From the NCBI GenBank assembly GCA_964420395.1, contig CAYQTJ010000139.1:1-8188 (forward strand): a stretch of 8,188 nucleotides of DNA, in the 5' to 3' direction. Positions 1-5,236 of this stretch are shown here, in pieces. The notes under the pieces were generated by a model. That model saw only the letters and a program-made list of their open reading frames with translations. It was not told the origin of the DNA and searched no databases. The first letter of the stretch is position 1, and each line of letters begins with the position of its first letter. The position numbers and the translations under genes were made by a program. The stretch is from CAVSZB01 sp964420395. Lineage in GTDB: Bacteria; Krumholzibacteriota; Krumholzibacteriia; LZORAL124-64-63.

Positions 1-349
1 GTTCGCGGCTGTCGCGCGGGCCGCGCGCGTCGCGGTTGTCGCGGCCCTCGCGGCTCCGCCCGCGGCCGTCGCGGCCGGTGCGGCGGTCGCGGTTGTCGCG
101 GCCGCGCTGCTCCTCGCCGCCACGGGACCGCGCCGGCGCGTCGCGCCGGGCGCCGCCATCGGCCCGGCGCATCACCTTGCGCGAAACGCGCACGCGCGCC
201 GGTTTGCCGCCGAACAGGCCGAGCAGTCCGGGCTTCCCCTTGTCGAGCACCTCGATTTCGATCTCGTCGCGGCGCGCCCCCAGGCGCAGCAGCGCTTCCG
301 AGATCGCGTCTTCGACGGTCCGACCCTTGAACTCTATGGCGTCGCTCAT
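1..349 (-). CDS. jag: Jag/KhpB RNA-binding protein, N-terminal part (partial)
   Basis: The gene starts at the ATG at 349-347 and runs off the left edge after 116 codons. Residues 1-57 form a clear Jag N-terminal domain: a segment of the type VEDAISEALLRLGARRDEI, then EIEVLDKGKPGLLGLFG with the conserved glycines, ending KPARVRV. From about residue 58 the protein becomes an Arg/Asp/Gly-rich, probably disordered linker (GRDNRD, GRDGRGRSR and similar). The KH and R3H RNA-binding domains expected at the C-terminus of the family lie outside the window. Jag/KhpB proteins bind RNA and are usually encoded next to yidC, as here. The ATG overlaps the yidC stop (ATGA). A strong Shine-Dalgarno, GGAGGT at 363-358, lies inside the end of yidC, so translation is probably coupled. 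The family call is confident; the cellular role in this organism is inferred. Confidence 0.93.
   Translation of the reverse strand, partial: MSDAIEFKGRTVEDAISEALLRLGARRDEIEIEVLDKGKPGLLGLFGGKPARVRVSRKVMRRADGGARRDAPARSRGGEEQRGRDNRDRRTGRDGRGRSREGRDNRDARGPRDSRE
29..103. repeat. In-frame 18-bp direct repeat within the jag linker
   Basis: The 18-mer GTCGCGGTTGTCGCGGCC occurs exactly at 29-46 and at 86-103. The copies are 57 bp (19 codons) apart, so they are in frame, and each covers the codons for GRDNRD on the minus strand. Related GTCGCGG and CTCGCGG units fill the space between. It looks like local duplication of an Arg/Asp/Gly low-complexity linker rather than a mobile or regulatory repeat. 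Confidence 0.7.
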
Positions 350-2133
350 GCCTGAGCACCTCCGCGAACGGGCGTGGTCACGTGGATCCTCCAGGTCTGG
401 TAGATCGTCAGCAGGTTGTTGACGAGCCAGTAGAGCACCAGGCCGGAGGGAAAGCTGTAGAAGAAGACGAGCATCATCACCGGCATCAGCTTGTTCATCA
501 TCGCCATCGACGCGCCGCCGGCCGGCGCGGACGGGGTGATCTTCACCTGCCAGTAGGTGGAGGCGGCCATCAGGATCGGCAGCAGATTGAACTCGTTGCC
601 GAAGAACGGCAGGCCGAACGGCAGGTGGAACAGCGCATCGGGCTGGCCGAGGTCGTTGATCCACGACACGAACGGCGCCTGCCGCAGCGCGATGTCCCCG
701 CGCAGCACCTGGTAGAGCGCGATGAAGACCGGCATCTGCAGCAGCATCGGGAGGCACCCGCCCATCGGGTTGATCTTCTCCTCCTTGTACAGCTTCATCA
801 TCTCCTGGCTGAGCTTCTCCTGGTTGCCCTTGTACTTGTCCTGAAGCGCCTTCATCTTCGGCTGCACTTCCTGCATGCGCTTCATGGAGCGGGTGCTGCT
901 GACGGTGAGCGGGTAGAACGCCACCTTGGTCAGCACCGACAACAGGATGATGATGAGGCCGTAGTTCGGCAGCCAGCGGTAGAGCCAGTTCATGAAGCCG
1001 AGCGTCAGCGCCGCCAGCGGCTGGAAGATCTTCCAGCCCAGGTCCACGCTCTTCTCCAGCCCGACCTTGTACGACTTCAGCACGTCGTACTGCGCCGGGC
1101 CGAGGTAGTAGGACAGGCGCGCGCCGGCCGCCCCCGGCCGGAGCGTGAGCGGCCGCTCCACCCACCAGGTCTGCTGGCCCCGCTCGGGCGCGCCGTCGAG
1201 ATGCGCCATGCCGGCGACCGGCCGCTCCCTCCCGTCCGCGGCGAACCCGGCGATCAGGAAGTACTTGTTCTGGACCCCGGCGAAGCGGATCGACCCCTCG
1301 AAGGTGGCCCGCACCTTCTCCGCGTCCTTCCCGAGACCCCGCCGCGCCTTGAACTGGATCTCCTCGCCCACCATGGCGAAGGCGCGAAACGCCGCTTCCT
1401 CCATCTTGCGGTTGCGCTCCGTGCTGGCGATCCCTGCGGTCCAGGCGAAGCGCGCGCGCACCGGCTCGCCGATCAGCGCGCGGGCCGGCCCGCCGCCGGC
1501 CACGTCGAGATCGACCGTGAAGTCGTAGCGCCCGGGCTGGAAGGTGTAGGTCTTCCGCACCTCGATCCCGCCCTCGGTGCGCGCCGTGAAGGTGACGCTC
1601 CGCGGGGGGTCGCCGGCGGCCAGCCGCACCTCGGGGCCGGCATCCGAGAGGTAGGGGGCGGCGGACAGGTCGAGCGTGGCGCGCTCGAACACGGCGGCGT
1701 CGCCCTGTCCCGGCCCGGCGGCGGGGGCGTCGGCCGGAATCAGCTCGACCGCGCCGCCCGTCGGGTTCTTGAAGCGCAGGCTGCGCCAGCTCGTCGGCCG
1801 GGCGCCCAGGGGATCGATCGTCAGTTCGTAGAGATCGGTCACCACGCGCAGCGGAGCGCCGGCAGCCGGTACGAAGCGCAGCGGGTCGCCGGAAGCGGCG
1901 GGGGCGGCGCCGTCGATGGGCGACGCGGTCGCCGCGACGGCGGAATCCGCCGCCGGGCCCGCGGCCGGGTCGGCCGCGGCGGCAGCGGCGGCCGAGTCGG
2001 GCGGGACGACCGCCGCGGGCGATGACGCCTGGGGCGCCACCGGGCGGGGTCCGGACAGCCGGCTCGTCAGCGCCGCGAATCCGACCAGCACCACGAAGCT
2101 CAGGACGAAGGCCAACAGCGTGCGCCTATCCAT
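346..2133 (-). CDS. yidC: Membrane protein insertase YidC/Oxa1
   Basis: At 595 residues the length is typical of diderm YidC. It inserts and folds inner-membrane proteins, alone or with SecYEG. An N-terminal membrane helix spans residues 5-24, followed by an Ala/Pro-rich linker (about 35-82) and a periplasmic beta-rich domain (about 83-345). The conserved insertase core follows: a helix around 390-410, the charged cytoplasmic hairpin 412-452 (MKRMQEVQPKMKALQDKYKG and onward), the INPMGGCLPMLLQMPVFIALY segment at 454-474, and hydrophobic helices around 515-528 and 548-577 containing FPSGLVLYW. The groove position held by Arg in E. coli (IVRGIMYPL) is Lys403 here (LTKVAFYPL), which keeps the positive charge. 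The ATG at 2133 follows a purine-rich GGAGAGAGG at 2146-2138. The start overlaps the end of yidD by 8 bp, and the stop overlaps the jag start. Confidence 0.98.
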   Translation of the reverse strand: MDRRTLLAFVLSFVVLVGFAALTSRLSGPRPVAPQASSPAAVVPPDSAAAAAAADPAAGPAADSAVAATASPIDGAAPAASGDPLRFVPAAGAPLRVVTDLYELTIDPLGARPTSWRSLRFKNPTGGAVELIPADAPAAGPGQGDAAVFERATLDLSAAPYLSDAGPEVRLAAGDPPRSVTFTARTEGGIEVRKTYTFQPGRYDFTVDLDVAGGGPARALIGEPVRARFAWTAGIASTERNRKMEEAAFRAFAMVGEEIQFKARRGLGKDAEKVRATFEGSIRFAGVQNKYFLIAGFAADGRERPVAGMAHLDGAPERGQQTWWVERPLTLRPGAAGARLSYYLGPAQYDVLKSYKVGLEKSVDLGWKIFQPLAALTLGFMNWLYRWLPNYGLIIILLSVLTKVAFYPLTVSSTRSMKRMQEVQPKMKALQDKYKGNQEKLSQEMMKLYKEEKINPMGGCLPMLLQMPVFIALYQVLRGDIALRQAPFVSWINDLGQPDALFHLPFGLPFFGNEFNLLPILMAASTYWQVKITPSAPAGGASMAMMNKLMPVMMLVFFYSFPSGLVLYWLVNNLLTIYQTWRIHVTTPVRGGAQA

Positions 2134-2392
2134 GCGACCTCTCTCCGGTGGGGGAGGGCGACAGCGCGTGTGCGGTCGCCGGCGGCGGAACGGGATCGTG
2201 GCCCCCCTCGTGCCAGGGGTGGCACCGCGACAGCCGGCGCGCGGCGAGCCAGCCGCCGCGCAGGAGGCCGTGGCTGCGCAGCGCCTCCGCGGCGTAGAGG
2301 GAGCAGCTCGGCGAAAAGCGGCAGGAACGGGGCAGCAGGGGCGACAGGGCGCGGCGGTAGAGACAGATCAGAAAGTAGGGGAGGCGCCACAT
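2126..2392 (-). CDS. yidD: Membrane protein insertion efficiency factor YidD
   Basis: This is an 88-residue protein matching the small YidD family (DUF37). After a short amphipathic N-terminus (MWRLPYFLICLYRRALSPLL) come the conserved cysteine motifs SCRFSPSC (Cys24, Cys30) and RCHPWHEGGHDPVP (Cys57). The tail after residue 69 is variable. In E. coli YidD associates with the inner membrane and helps YidC-dependent insertion. The start was set at the ATG at 2392-2390 because the family begins only a few residues before the hydrophobic segment. The frame stays open further upstream, but those codons lie in the rnpA-yidD gap and then inside rnpA in another frame. No strong Shine-Dalgarno is visible; only a GGAG-like patch lies further upstream. 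The gene sits between rnpA and yidC, its usual place. Confidence 0.95.
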   Translation of the reverse strand: MWRLPYFLICLYRRALSPLLPRSCRFSPSCSLYAAEALRSHGLLRGGWLAARRLSRCHPWHEGGHDPVPPPATAHALSPSPTGERSHG

Positions 2393-2456
2393 GTCCGGTC
2401 CGCAACTCCGCGATGCCTGGGGGAAAGACGACTCGCCCGGCACCACCGGCGGCGGG

Positions 2457-2807
2457 TCAGGGGTTCGCCGGGCGCTGCAGCAGACGATCCAGCTCGCCGC
2501 AGACCTCGTGGATCCCGGCGGACAGGATGTCGCGCCGCGCGACCAGGACGATCCAGCATCCGGGACCGTCCGGTCGGCGCGCACGCGCCGCGAGCCAAGT
2601 CTCCACCGCGCCGCTGCGCAGCGCTTCGCGCAGCAGCCGCTTCCCGCGATTGCGCTGGACCGCCTTGCCGACCTTGCGGCTCGCCACGACACCCCGGGCG
2701 TCGTCTTCGGCCGCGAGCAGATACAGAACAAACAGACGCCCGACGCGCTTGTCGCCCTCCGCGTAGACCTTTGCGAATTCCCTTGTCGTGCGGAGCGAAC
2801 GCGTCAC
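2457..2807 (-). CDS. rnpA: Ribonuclease P protein component
   Basis: This 116-residue protein is the protein subunit of RNase P, which works with the RNA subunit (not in this window) to remove tRNA 5' leaders. The family's basic RNR motif is clear at about residues 45-61, KVGKAVQRNRGKRLLRE. The N-terminus has the usual REFAKVYAEG pattern at 9-18, and a C-terminal segment around 84-92 (CWIVLVARR) matches the family's last core strand. The start is a GTG at 2807-2805, 16 nt after the rpmH stop. No in-frame ATG lies upstream, and only a weak AGG precedes it, so translation may depend on readthrough of ribosomes from rpmH. The length is normal. A 64-bp gap follows before yidD. Confidence 0.96.
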   Translation of the reverse strand: MTRSLRTTREFAKVYAEGDKRVGRLFVLYLLAAEDDARGVVASRKVGKAVQRNRGKRLLREALRSGAVETWLAARARRPDGPGCWIVLVARRDILSAGIHEVCGELDRLLQRPANP

Positions 2808-2823
2808 GCGGGGCGCGCCTGCA

Positions 2824-2958
2824 TCAGACGCAGAGACGCTTGCGACCCTTGGCGCGACGCCGCTTGAGCACCAGGCGCCCGGCGCGCGTCGACATGCGCT
2901 TGCGGAACCCGTGCGTGCGGGCCCGGCACAGATTGCTCGGCTGGTAAGTGCGCTTCAC
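2824..2958 (-). CDS. rpmH: 50S ribosomal protein L34
   Basis: This 44-residue, strongly basic protein reads MKRTYQPSNLCRARTHGFRK and continues through RMSTRAGRLVLKRRRAKGRK to RLCV, the full-length bacterial L34. It is a structural protein of the large ribosomal subunit that binds 23S rRNA. It starts with GTG at 2958-2956, which together with its size makes it easy to miss. The start is fixed by a strong Shine-Dalgarno, AAGGAGG at 2970-2964, 5 nt before the GTG. It is the first gene of the minus-strand operon rpmH-rnpA-yidD-yidC-jag and has its own good promoter upstream. Confidence 0.98.
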   Translation of the reverse strand: MKRTYQPSNLCRARTHGFRKRMSTRAGRLVLKRRRAKGRKRLCV

Positions 2959-2990
2959 GAAATCCTCCTTAACGGGACCGGAAGCGGGAA

Positions 2991-3019
2991 ACAGTAGCGA
3001 AACCCGTTGGGGCTGTCAA
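2991..3019 (-). promoter_or_regulatory. Sigma70-type promoter of the rpmH operon
   Basis: On the minus strand a perfect -35 hexamer TTGACA (3019-3014) is followed by a 17-nt spacer and the -10 hexamer TACTGT (2996-2991), which keeps the T, A and final T of the consensus. Transcription would begin near 2984, giving a leader of about 25 nt that contains the rpmH Shine-Dalgarno. It probably drives the whole rpmH-rnpA-yidD-yidC-jag set. The call rests on motif match and spacing only. Confidence 0.75.
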
Positions 3020-3190
3020 GGCTTGCCTGCCTGCGCCGGCCCGCGCCGACGGGGAGCGCCGCCCGGACCGACCCCGGTCGCGCAACCGCCGATCTGGCAA
3101 GCGGCTCCGGATCGGGGGGGCGAACGGGCGTTCCGGCAGGGTTGACGACCGGGGGAGCGGCCCGGCATTAAGCGCTTGCCCCGCAAGAGA

Positions 3191-3218
3191 CTCCCCGGTT
3201 TACGGCGGTCCCGGGGAG
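3191..3218. repeat. GC-rich inverted repeat, possible hairpin
   Basis: The arms CTCCCCGG (3191-3198) and CCGGGGAG (3211-3218) are perfect 8-bp complements around a 12-nt loop. No T-run follows on either strand, and the two flanking genes diverge, so it is not a convincing terminator. It could be structure in a dnaA leader transcript or chance in GC-rich DNA. Confidence 0.35.
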
Positions 3219-3262
3219 AAAGCCCTTGCCGGGGCCGGAGGCCCATGATAGGTTTCGCCCCC

Positions 3263-3277
3263 GGTGTTGAAAACACC
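3263..3277. repeat. Short inverted repeat next to the DnaA box
   Basis: GGTGTT GAA AACACC is a perfect 6-bp inverted repeat around a 3-nt centre, ending 17 bp before the perfect DnaA box at 3295. It could be an operator half-site pair for a regulator of dnaA or of the origin, or a small hairpin. No known operator consensus is recognised with confidence. Confidence 0.35.
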
Positions 3278-3294
3278 ACAGGAGGCGGCGCGGC

Positions 3295-3303
3295 TTATCC
3301 ACA
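3295..3303 (+). promoter_or_regulatory. DnaA box, perfect TTATCCACA
   Basis: TTATCCACA is an exact match to the strong bacterial DnaA box, in the intergenic region immediately upstream of dnaA. It is the only perfect copy I found in the window. It should bind the DnaA ATPase (domain IV) and mark the origin and/or repress dnaA transcription. Confidence 0.85.
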
Positions 3304-3315
3304 AGGGCGTTTGGC

Positions 3316-3324
3316 GGTGGATAA
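3316..3324 (-). promoter_or_regulatory. DnaA box with one mismatch (TTATCCACC)
   Basis: The plus strand reads GGTGGATAA, so the minus strand carries TTATCCACC, one mismatch from TTATCCACA. It faces the perfect box at 3295, with 12 bp between the two 9-mers, making a convergent inverted pair. The T-rich tract begins directly after it. Confidence 0.65.
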
Positions 3325-3390
3325 GTTCTTTTTTTGTCCGGCGATTTTTTGCTAACTTATTGTTTTTGTTTGTTTTGTGAGTTTCTTGTT
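3321..3390. other. AT-rich, T-biased tract upstream of dnaA (candidate unwinding or promoter DNA)
   Basis: By hand count only 20 of these 70 bases are G or C, in a window that is otherwise very GC-rich. The bias is asymmetric: the plus strand is mostly T and G, with runs such as TTTTTTTG and repeated T(3-5)G units around 3357-3379. It sits between DnaA boxes (3295, 3316 on one side, 3393 on the other). It may be a duplex-unwinding region, the dnaA promoter region, or both. Confidence 0.6.
3334..3363 (+). promoter_or_regulatory. Candidate dnaA promoter
   Basis: TTGTCC (3334-3339) and TATTGT (3358-3363) are separated by 18 nt inside the T-rich tract, giving partial -35 and -10 matches (3/6 and 4/6). 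The DnaA boxes at 3316 and 3393 flank it, which would allow autoregulation. AT-rich DNA yields such matches easily, so this is tentative. Confidence 0.3.
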
Positions 3391-3392
3391 GC

Positions 3393-3401
3393 GGTGGACA
3401 A
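3393..3401 (-). promoter_or_regulatory. DnaA-box-like site TTGTCCACC
   Basis: The plus strand reads GGTGGACAA, giving TTGTCCACC on the minus strand. The TTGTCCAC core is the form favoured in GC-rich genomes such as Streptomyces. The identical 9-mer recurs at 4987-4995 on the other side of dnaA, which supports it as a real lineage variant of the box. It lies about 50 bp before the dnaA start. Confidence 0.5.
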
Positions 3402-3451
3402 TTTGTTTCCTCCCGGCCCTCGCGCCGTGGAGAGAAAGCTGATCCGGGCCC

Positions 3452-4834
3452 ATGGATGCCGCTCCCTTGAACGCCTATTGGAACGACATTCTCGACGGCG
3501 TCCGGCCGCGGGTTTCCCAGCAGACCTTCGAAACCTGGTTCCTGCCGCTGCGCCCCGGCCTCTGGACCGATGGCGATATCGAGGTCTTCTGCCCGGACCA
3601 CTTCTTCATGGATTGGTTCAGCGAGCACCACGTGGACGCCCTGAACGTCGCGGCCAGCGAGCACTTCGGGCGCCCCACGAGCTGCCGCCTCACCGTCGAC
3701 CCGGCGCAGGCCGGAGCCAGGCGGGAGCTGCTGGCGGCCCGCCCTGCGGGCGGGCGCGAATCGGCGGACGCCGACGCGCTGCTGGCGGGCGGCCTCACCC
3801 CGCCGCCGGGGCGCTCGCGCCACAAGCTCAATCCCGAATACACTTTCGACAGCTTCGTGGTCGGCTCCGGCTCGAAGCTGGCGTACGCCGCCTCGATCGC
3901 GGTGAGCCGCAAGCTGGGCGGCAGCTACAACCCGCTCTTCATCCATGGCGGCGTCGGCCTGGGCAAGACCCATCTGATGCACGCCATCGGCAACGCCGTG
4001 CTCGCGGCCGCGCCCACCCGGCGGGTCTGCTACGTGACGGCGGAACAGTTCATGAACGACCTGATCCGCTCCATCCAGCAGAACCGCACCTACGACTTCA
4101 AGCGCGACTACCGCGGCGTGGACGTGCTCCTGGTGGATGACGTGGCCTTCCTGGCCGGCAAGGAGTCGACCCAGGAGGAGTTCTTCCACACGTTCAACGC
4201 CCTGCACAACGAGAACAAGCAGATCGTCCTCACGTCGGACCGTTCCCCCAAGGAGATCACCACGCTGGAGGAGCGGCTGCGGTCGCGCTTCGAGTGGGGG
4301 CTCATCACCGACATCCAGGCGCCCGACCTCGAGACGCGCATCGCGATCCTCAAGAAGAAGGTCGAGGCCAACCATATCTACATCTCGGACGACGTGATCC
4401 AGTTCGTCGCCGAGAACATCACTACCAACATCCGCAAGCTTGAGGGGGCGCTGATCAAATTGCTGGCTTTCGCCAGCCTGACGGGTCACGAGATCAGTCT
4501 GGAAATGGCCTCGGAAGCTCTCTCCTCCTTTTTCCAGGCTGCTCCGGCGAGGACCGTGACGATAGCCGACGTGATGGGGCTCGTCGCAGAGCGTCTTCAC
4601 GTCACCGTCGATCAGCTCAAGTCCAAAAAGCGCACCCAGGACTTGGCCCTCGCCCGACAGGTGGCGATGTTCATCGCCCGCGAGAAGGTCGGCGCCTCCC
4701 TCAACATGATCGGCAAGTCGTTCGGCAACCGGGACCACACCACGGTGCTGCACGCCTGCCAGAAGGTGGCCGCGCTCAGCGCTCAGGATCCGCTGTTCCG
4801 CGGCAAGCTCAAGGACCTGCTCGCCGCGCTGTGA
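3452..4834 (+). CDS. dnaA: Chromosomal replication initiator protein DnaA
   Basis: This 460-residue protein is full length for the family. It binds DnaA boxes, oligomerises with ATP and melts the origin. Domain I covers about residues 1-80 (WNDILDGVRPRVSQQTFETWF), followed by a short domain II linker (about 85-122). Domain III is the AAA+ ATPase, with Walker A GGVGLGKTH at 166-174, Walker B LLVDD at 226-230, sensor 1 TSD at 261-263, the arginine-finger region RLRSRFEWGL at 275-284, and sensor 2 NIRKLEGAL at 326-334. Domain IV (about 365-460) is the DNA-binding domain with the DnaA signature GNRDHTTVLHA at 425-435, where the usual second Gly is Asn. The ATG at 3452 is the first possible start, because an in-frame TGA lies 12 nt upstream (3440-3442). 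The nearest Shine-Dalgarno-like GGAGAG is 17 nt upstream, so initiation may be weak. Origin elements flank the gene on both sides. Confidence 0.99.
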   Translation: MDAAPLNAYWNDILDGVRPRVSQQTFETWFLPLRPGLWTDGDIEVFCPDHFFMDWFSEHHVDALNVAASEHFGRPTSCRLTVDPAQAGARRELLAARPAGGRESADADALLAGGLTPPPGRSRHKLNPEYTFDSFVVGSGSKLAYAASIAVSRKLGGSYNPLFIHGGVGLGKTHLMHAIGNAVLAAAPTRRVCYVTAEQFMNDLIRSIQQNRTYDFKRDYRGVDVLLVDDVAFLAGKESTQEEFFHTFNALHNENKQIVLTSDRSPKEITTLEERLRSRFEWGLITDIQAPDLETRIAILKKKVEANHIYISDDVIQFVAENITTNIRKLEGALIKLLAFASLTGHEISLEMASEALSSFFQAAPARTVTIADVMGLVAERLHVTVDQLKSKKRTQDLALARQVAMFIAREKVGASLNMIGKSFGNRDHTTVLHACQKVAALSAQDPLFRGKLKDLLAAL

Positions 4835-4986
4835 CCCCTCCCGTGTAATATTACCCGCGCGGCGGCGGCCCTCCGGGGTCGTCGCCGCGGTCACGGCGCG
4901 ACTCCATCCCCCCATGGTCCGCGGAGGCCGGCTCGGTGCGCAAAGCTGTGTACAGTCTGTGGGCCGGTGGGGGACAGCGGGGCCCC

Positions 4987-5012
4987 GGTGGACAAGCCGT
5001 CGCTTGTCCACG
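4987..5012. promoter_or_regulatory. Inverted pair of DnaA-box-like sites (TTGTCCAC core)
   Basis: GTGGACAAGC (4988-4997) and GCTTGTCCAC (5002-5011) are perfect 10-bp inverted copies around CGTC. Read as 9-mers they are TTGTCCACC on the minus strand (4987-4995) and TTGTCCACG on the plus strand (5004-5012). The TTGTCCAC core matches the DnaA-box form of GC-rich bacteria. Weaker TCCAC sites follow at 5016-5020 and 5029-5033. Two DnaA molecules could bind here head to head. Confidence 0.6.
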
Positions 5013-5101
5013 CCTTCCACGCCCTCTCTCCACCGCCCCGTCCCCAGGGGGAGAGCCGCTGAAACCGGCCTTTCGCGACCGCCGGGACCGGCTCCGGACC
5101 G

Positions 5102-5119
5102 TTGTCCCCACCGTCCACA
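5102..5119 (+). promoter_or_regulatory. Two abutting DnaA-box-like 9-mers
   Basis: TTGTCCCCA (5102-5110) is followed without a gap by CCGTCCACA (5111-5119), both in the same orientation. The second has the intact TCCACA half of the box; the first has C in place of A at position 7. They point toward the CTA-triplet run that starts 4 bp later, as boxes next to a basal unwinding element do. Confidence 0.55.
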
Positions 5120-5123
5120 CCCC

Positions 5124-5164
5124 CTACAACTACTACGACTACACTTCTCAAATAGAATCTTGAA
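5124..5164. other. Candidate DnaA-trio run and AT-rich unwinding stretch
   Basis: From 5124 to 5141 the plus strand reads as triplets CTA CAA CTA CTA CGA CTA, so the minus strand carries TAG at four of six steps (3'-GAT-5', the DnaA-trio pattern). It starts 4 bp (CCCC) after the box at 5111-5119. It is followed by an AT-rich stretch at 5143-5164, where by hand count 6 of 22 bases are G or C. DnaA-trios are known to guide DnaA from its box onto single-stranded DNA during origin opening. The order and spacing here match that architecture; function is inferred. Confidence 0.6.
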
Positions 5165-5188
5165 GGGGGACGGGAGCGCGCCTATCAT
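5160..5188 (+). promoter_or_regulatory. Sigma70-type promoter for dnaN
   Basis: The -35 TTGAAG (5160-5165, 4/6 matches) and the -10 TATCAT (5183-5188, 5/6 matches) are separated by exactly 17 nt. Transcription would start near 5195, about 40 nt before the dnaN start codon. The -35 lies at the end of the AT-rich origin stretch, so origin opening and dnaN-recF-dciA transcription may influence each other. Confidence 0.65.
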
Positions 5189-5236
5189 TGCGCCCCACCC
5201 TGTCCGTGCGGCCGCATTCGACCGGAGGCTCGTGAC

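Larger units (their letters stand above)
2959..3451. other. rpmH-dnaA intergenic region, upstream half of a probable bipartite origin
   Basis: This 493-bp divergent intergenic region contains no convincing gene. Its left part (2959-3019) holds the rpmH ribosome-binding site and promoter. The middle (about 3020-3260) is GC-rich with several short inverted repeats and no protein signal. The right part (3263-3408) holds a small inverted repeat, one perfect and two imperfect DnaA boxes, and an AT-rich, T-biased tract just before dnaA. In many bacteria part of oriC lies in exactly this position. DnaA binding here would also suit autoregulation of dnaA. Origin function is inferred from gene context and motifs. 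Confidence 0.7.
4835..5236. other. dnaA-dnaN intergenic region, probable core origin (oriC)
   Basis: This 402-bp stretch has no convincing gene. After the dnaA stop come a 10-bp palindrome (GTAATATTAC, 4845-4854) and GC-rich DNA. Between about 4987 and 5034 there is a cluster of TCCAC/GTGGA motifs that includes an inverted box pair. From 5102 the order is two adjacent DnaA-box-like 9-mers, a C-rich spacer, a CTA-triplet run and an AT-rich stretch to about 5164. A promoter and the dnaN ribosome-binding site follow. This gap houses the unwinding site in Bacillus subtilis and several other bacteria. Origin function here is inferred from motif order and position. Confidence 0.75.

Noticed and set aside
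382..2025. Long plus-strand open frame of 547 codons opposite yidC
   Set aside because: It is antisense to an unmistakable yidC, is rich in Arg, Gln, His and Glu, and has no recognisable domain. GC-rich DNA gives few stops in such shadow frames.
2393..2731. N-terminal extension of yidD through the rnpA region
   Set aside because: The frame is open, but the family starts a few residues before the hydrophobic segment, and the extension would overlap the certain rnpA gene in another frame.
3142..3171. TTGACG, 18-nt spacer, CATTAA as a dnaA promoter
   Set aside because: The -10 matches only 3 of 6, the spacer is long, and it would give a leader of roughly 270 nt. The T-rich tract nearer dnaA is a better location, though also weak.
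4845..4854. GTAATATTAC palindrome, containing TAATATTAC, the nicking nonanucleotide of geminivirus-like rolling-circle replicons
   Set aside because: There is no Rep gene, stem-loop or other viral feature nearby. A 10-bp palindrome after dnaA is better treated as chance or a minor origin or termination element.
4858..4889. Hairpin after dnaA (CGCGGCG/CGCCGCG) as a transcription terminator
   Set aside because: The loop is 18 nt, the arms are low-complexity GC repeats, and no T-run follows, so it does not look like an intrinsic terminator.
3200..5188. Long minus-strand open frame of 662 codons opposite dnaA and both origin regions
   Set aside because: It runs across the promoter, DnaA boxes and dnaA itself with composition typical of a reversed gene. 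dnaA on the other strand is certain.
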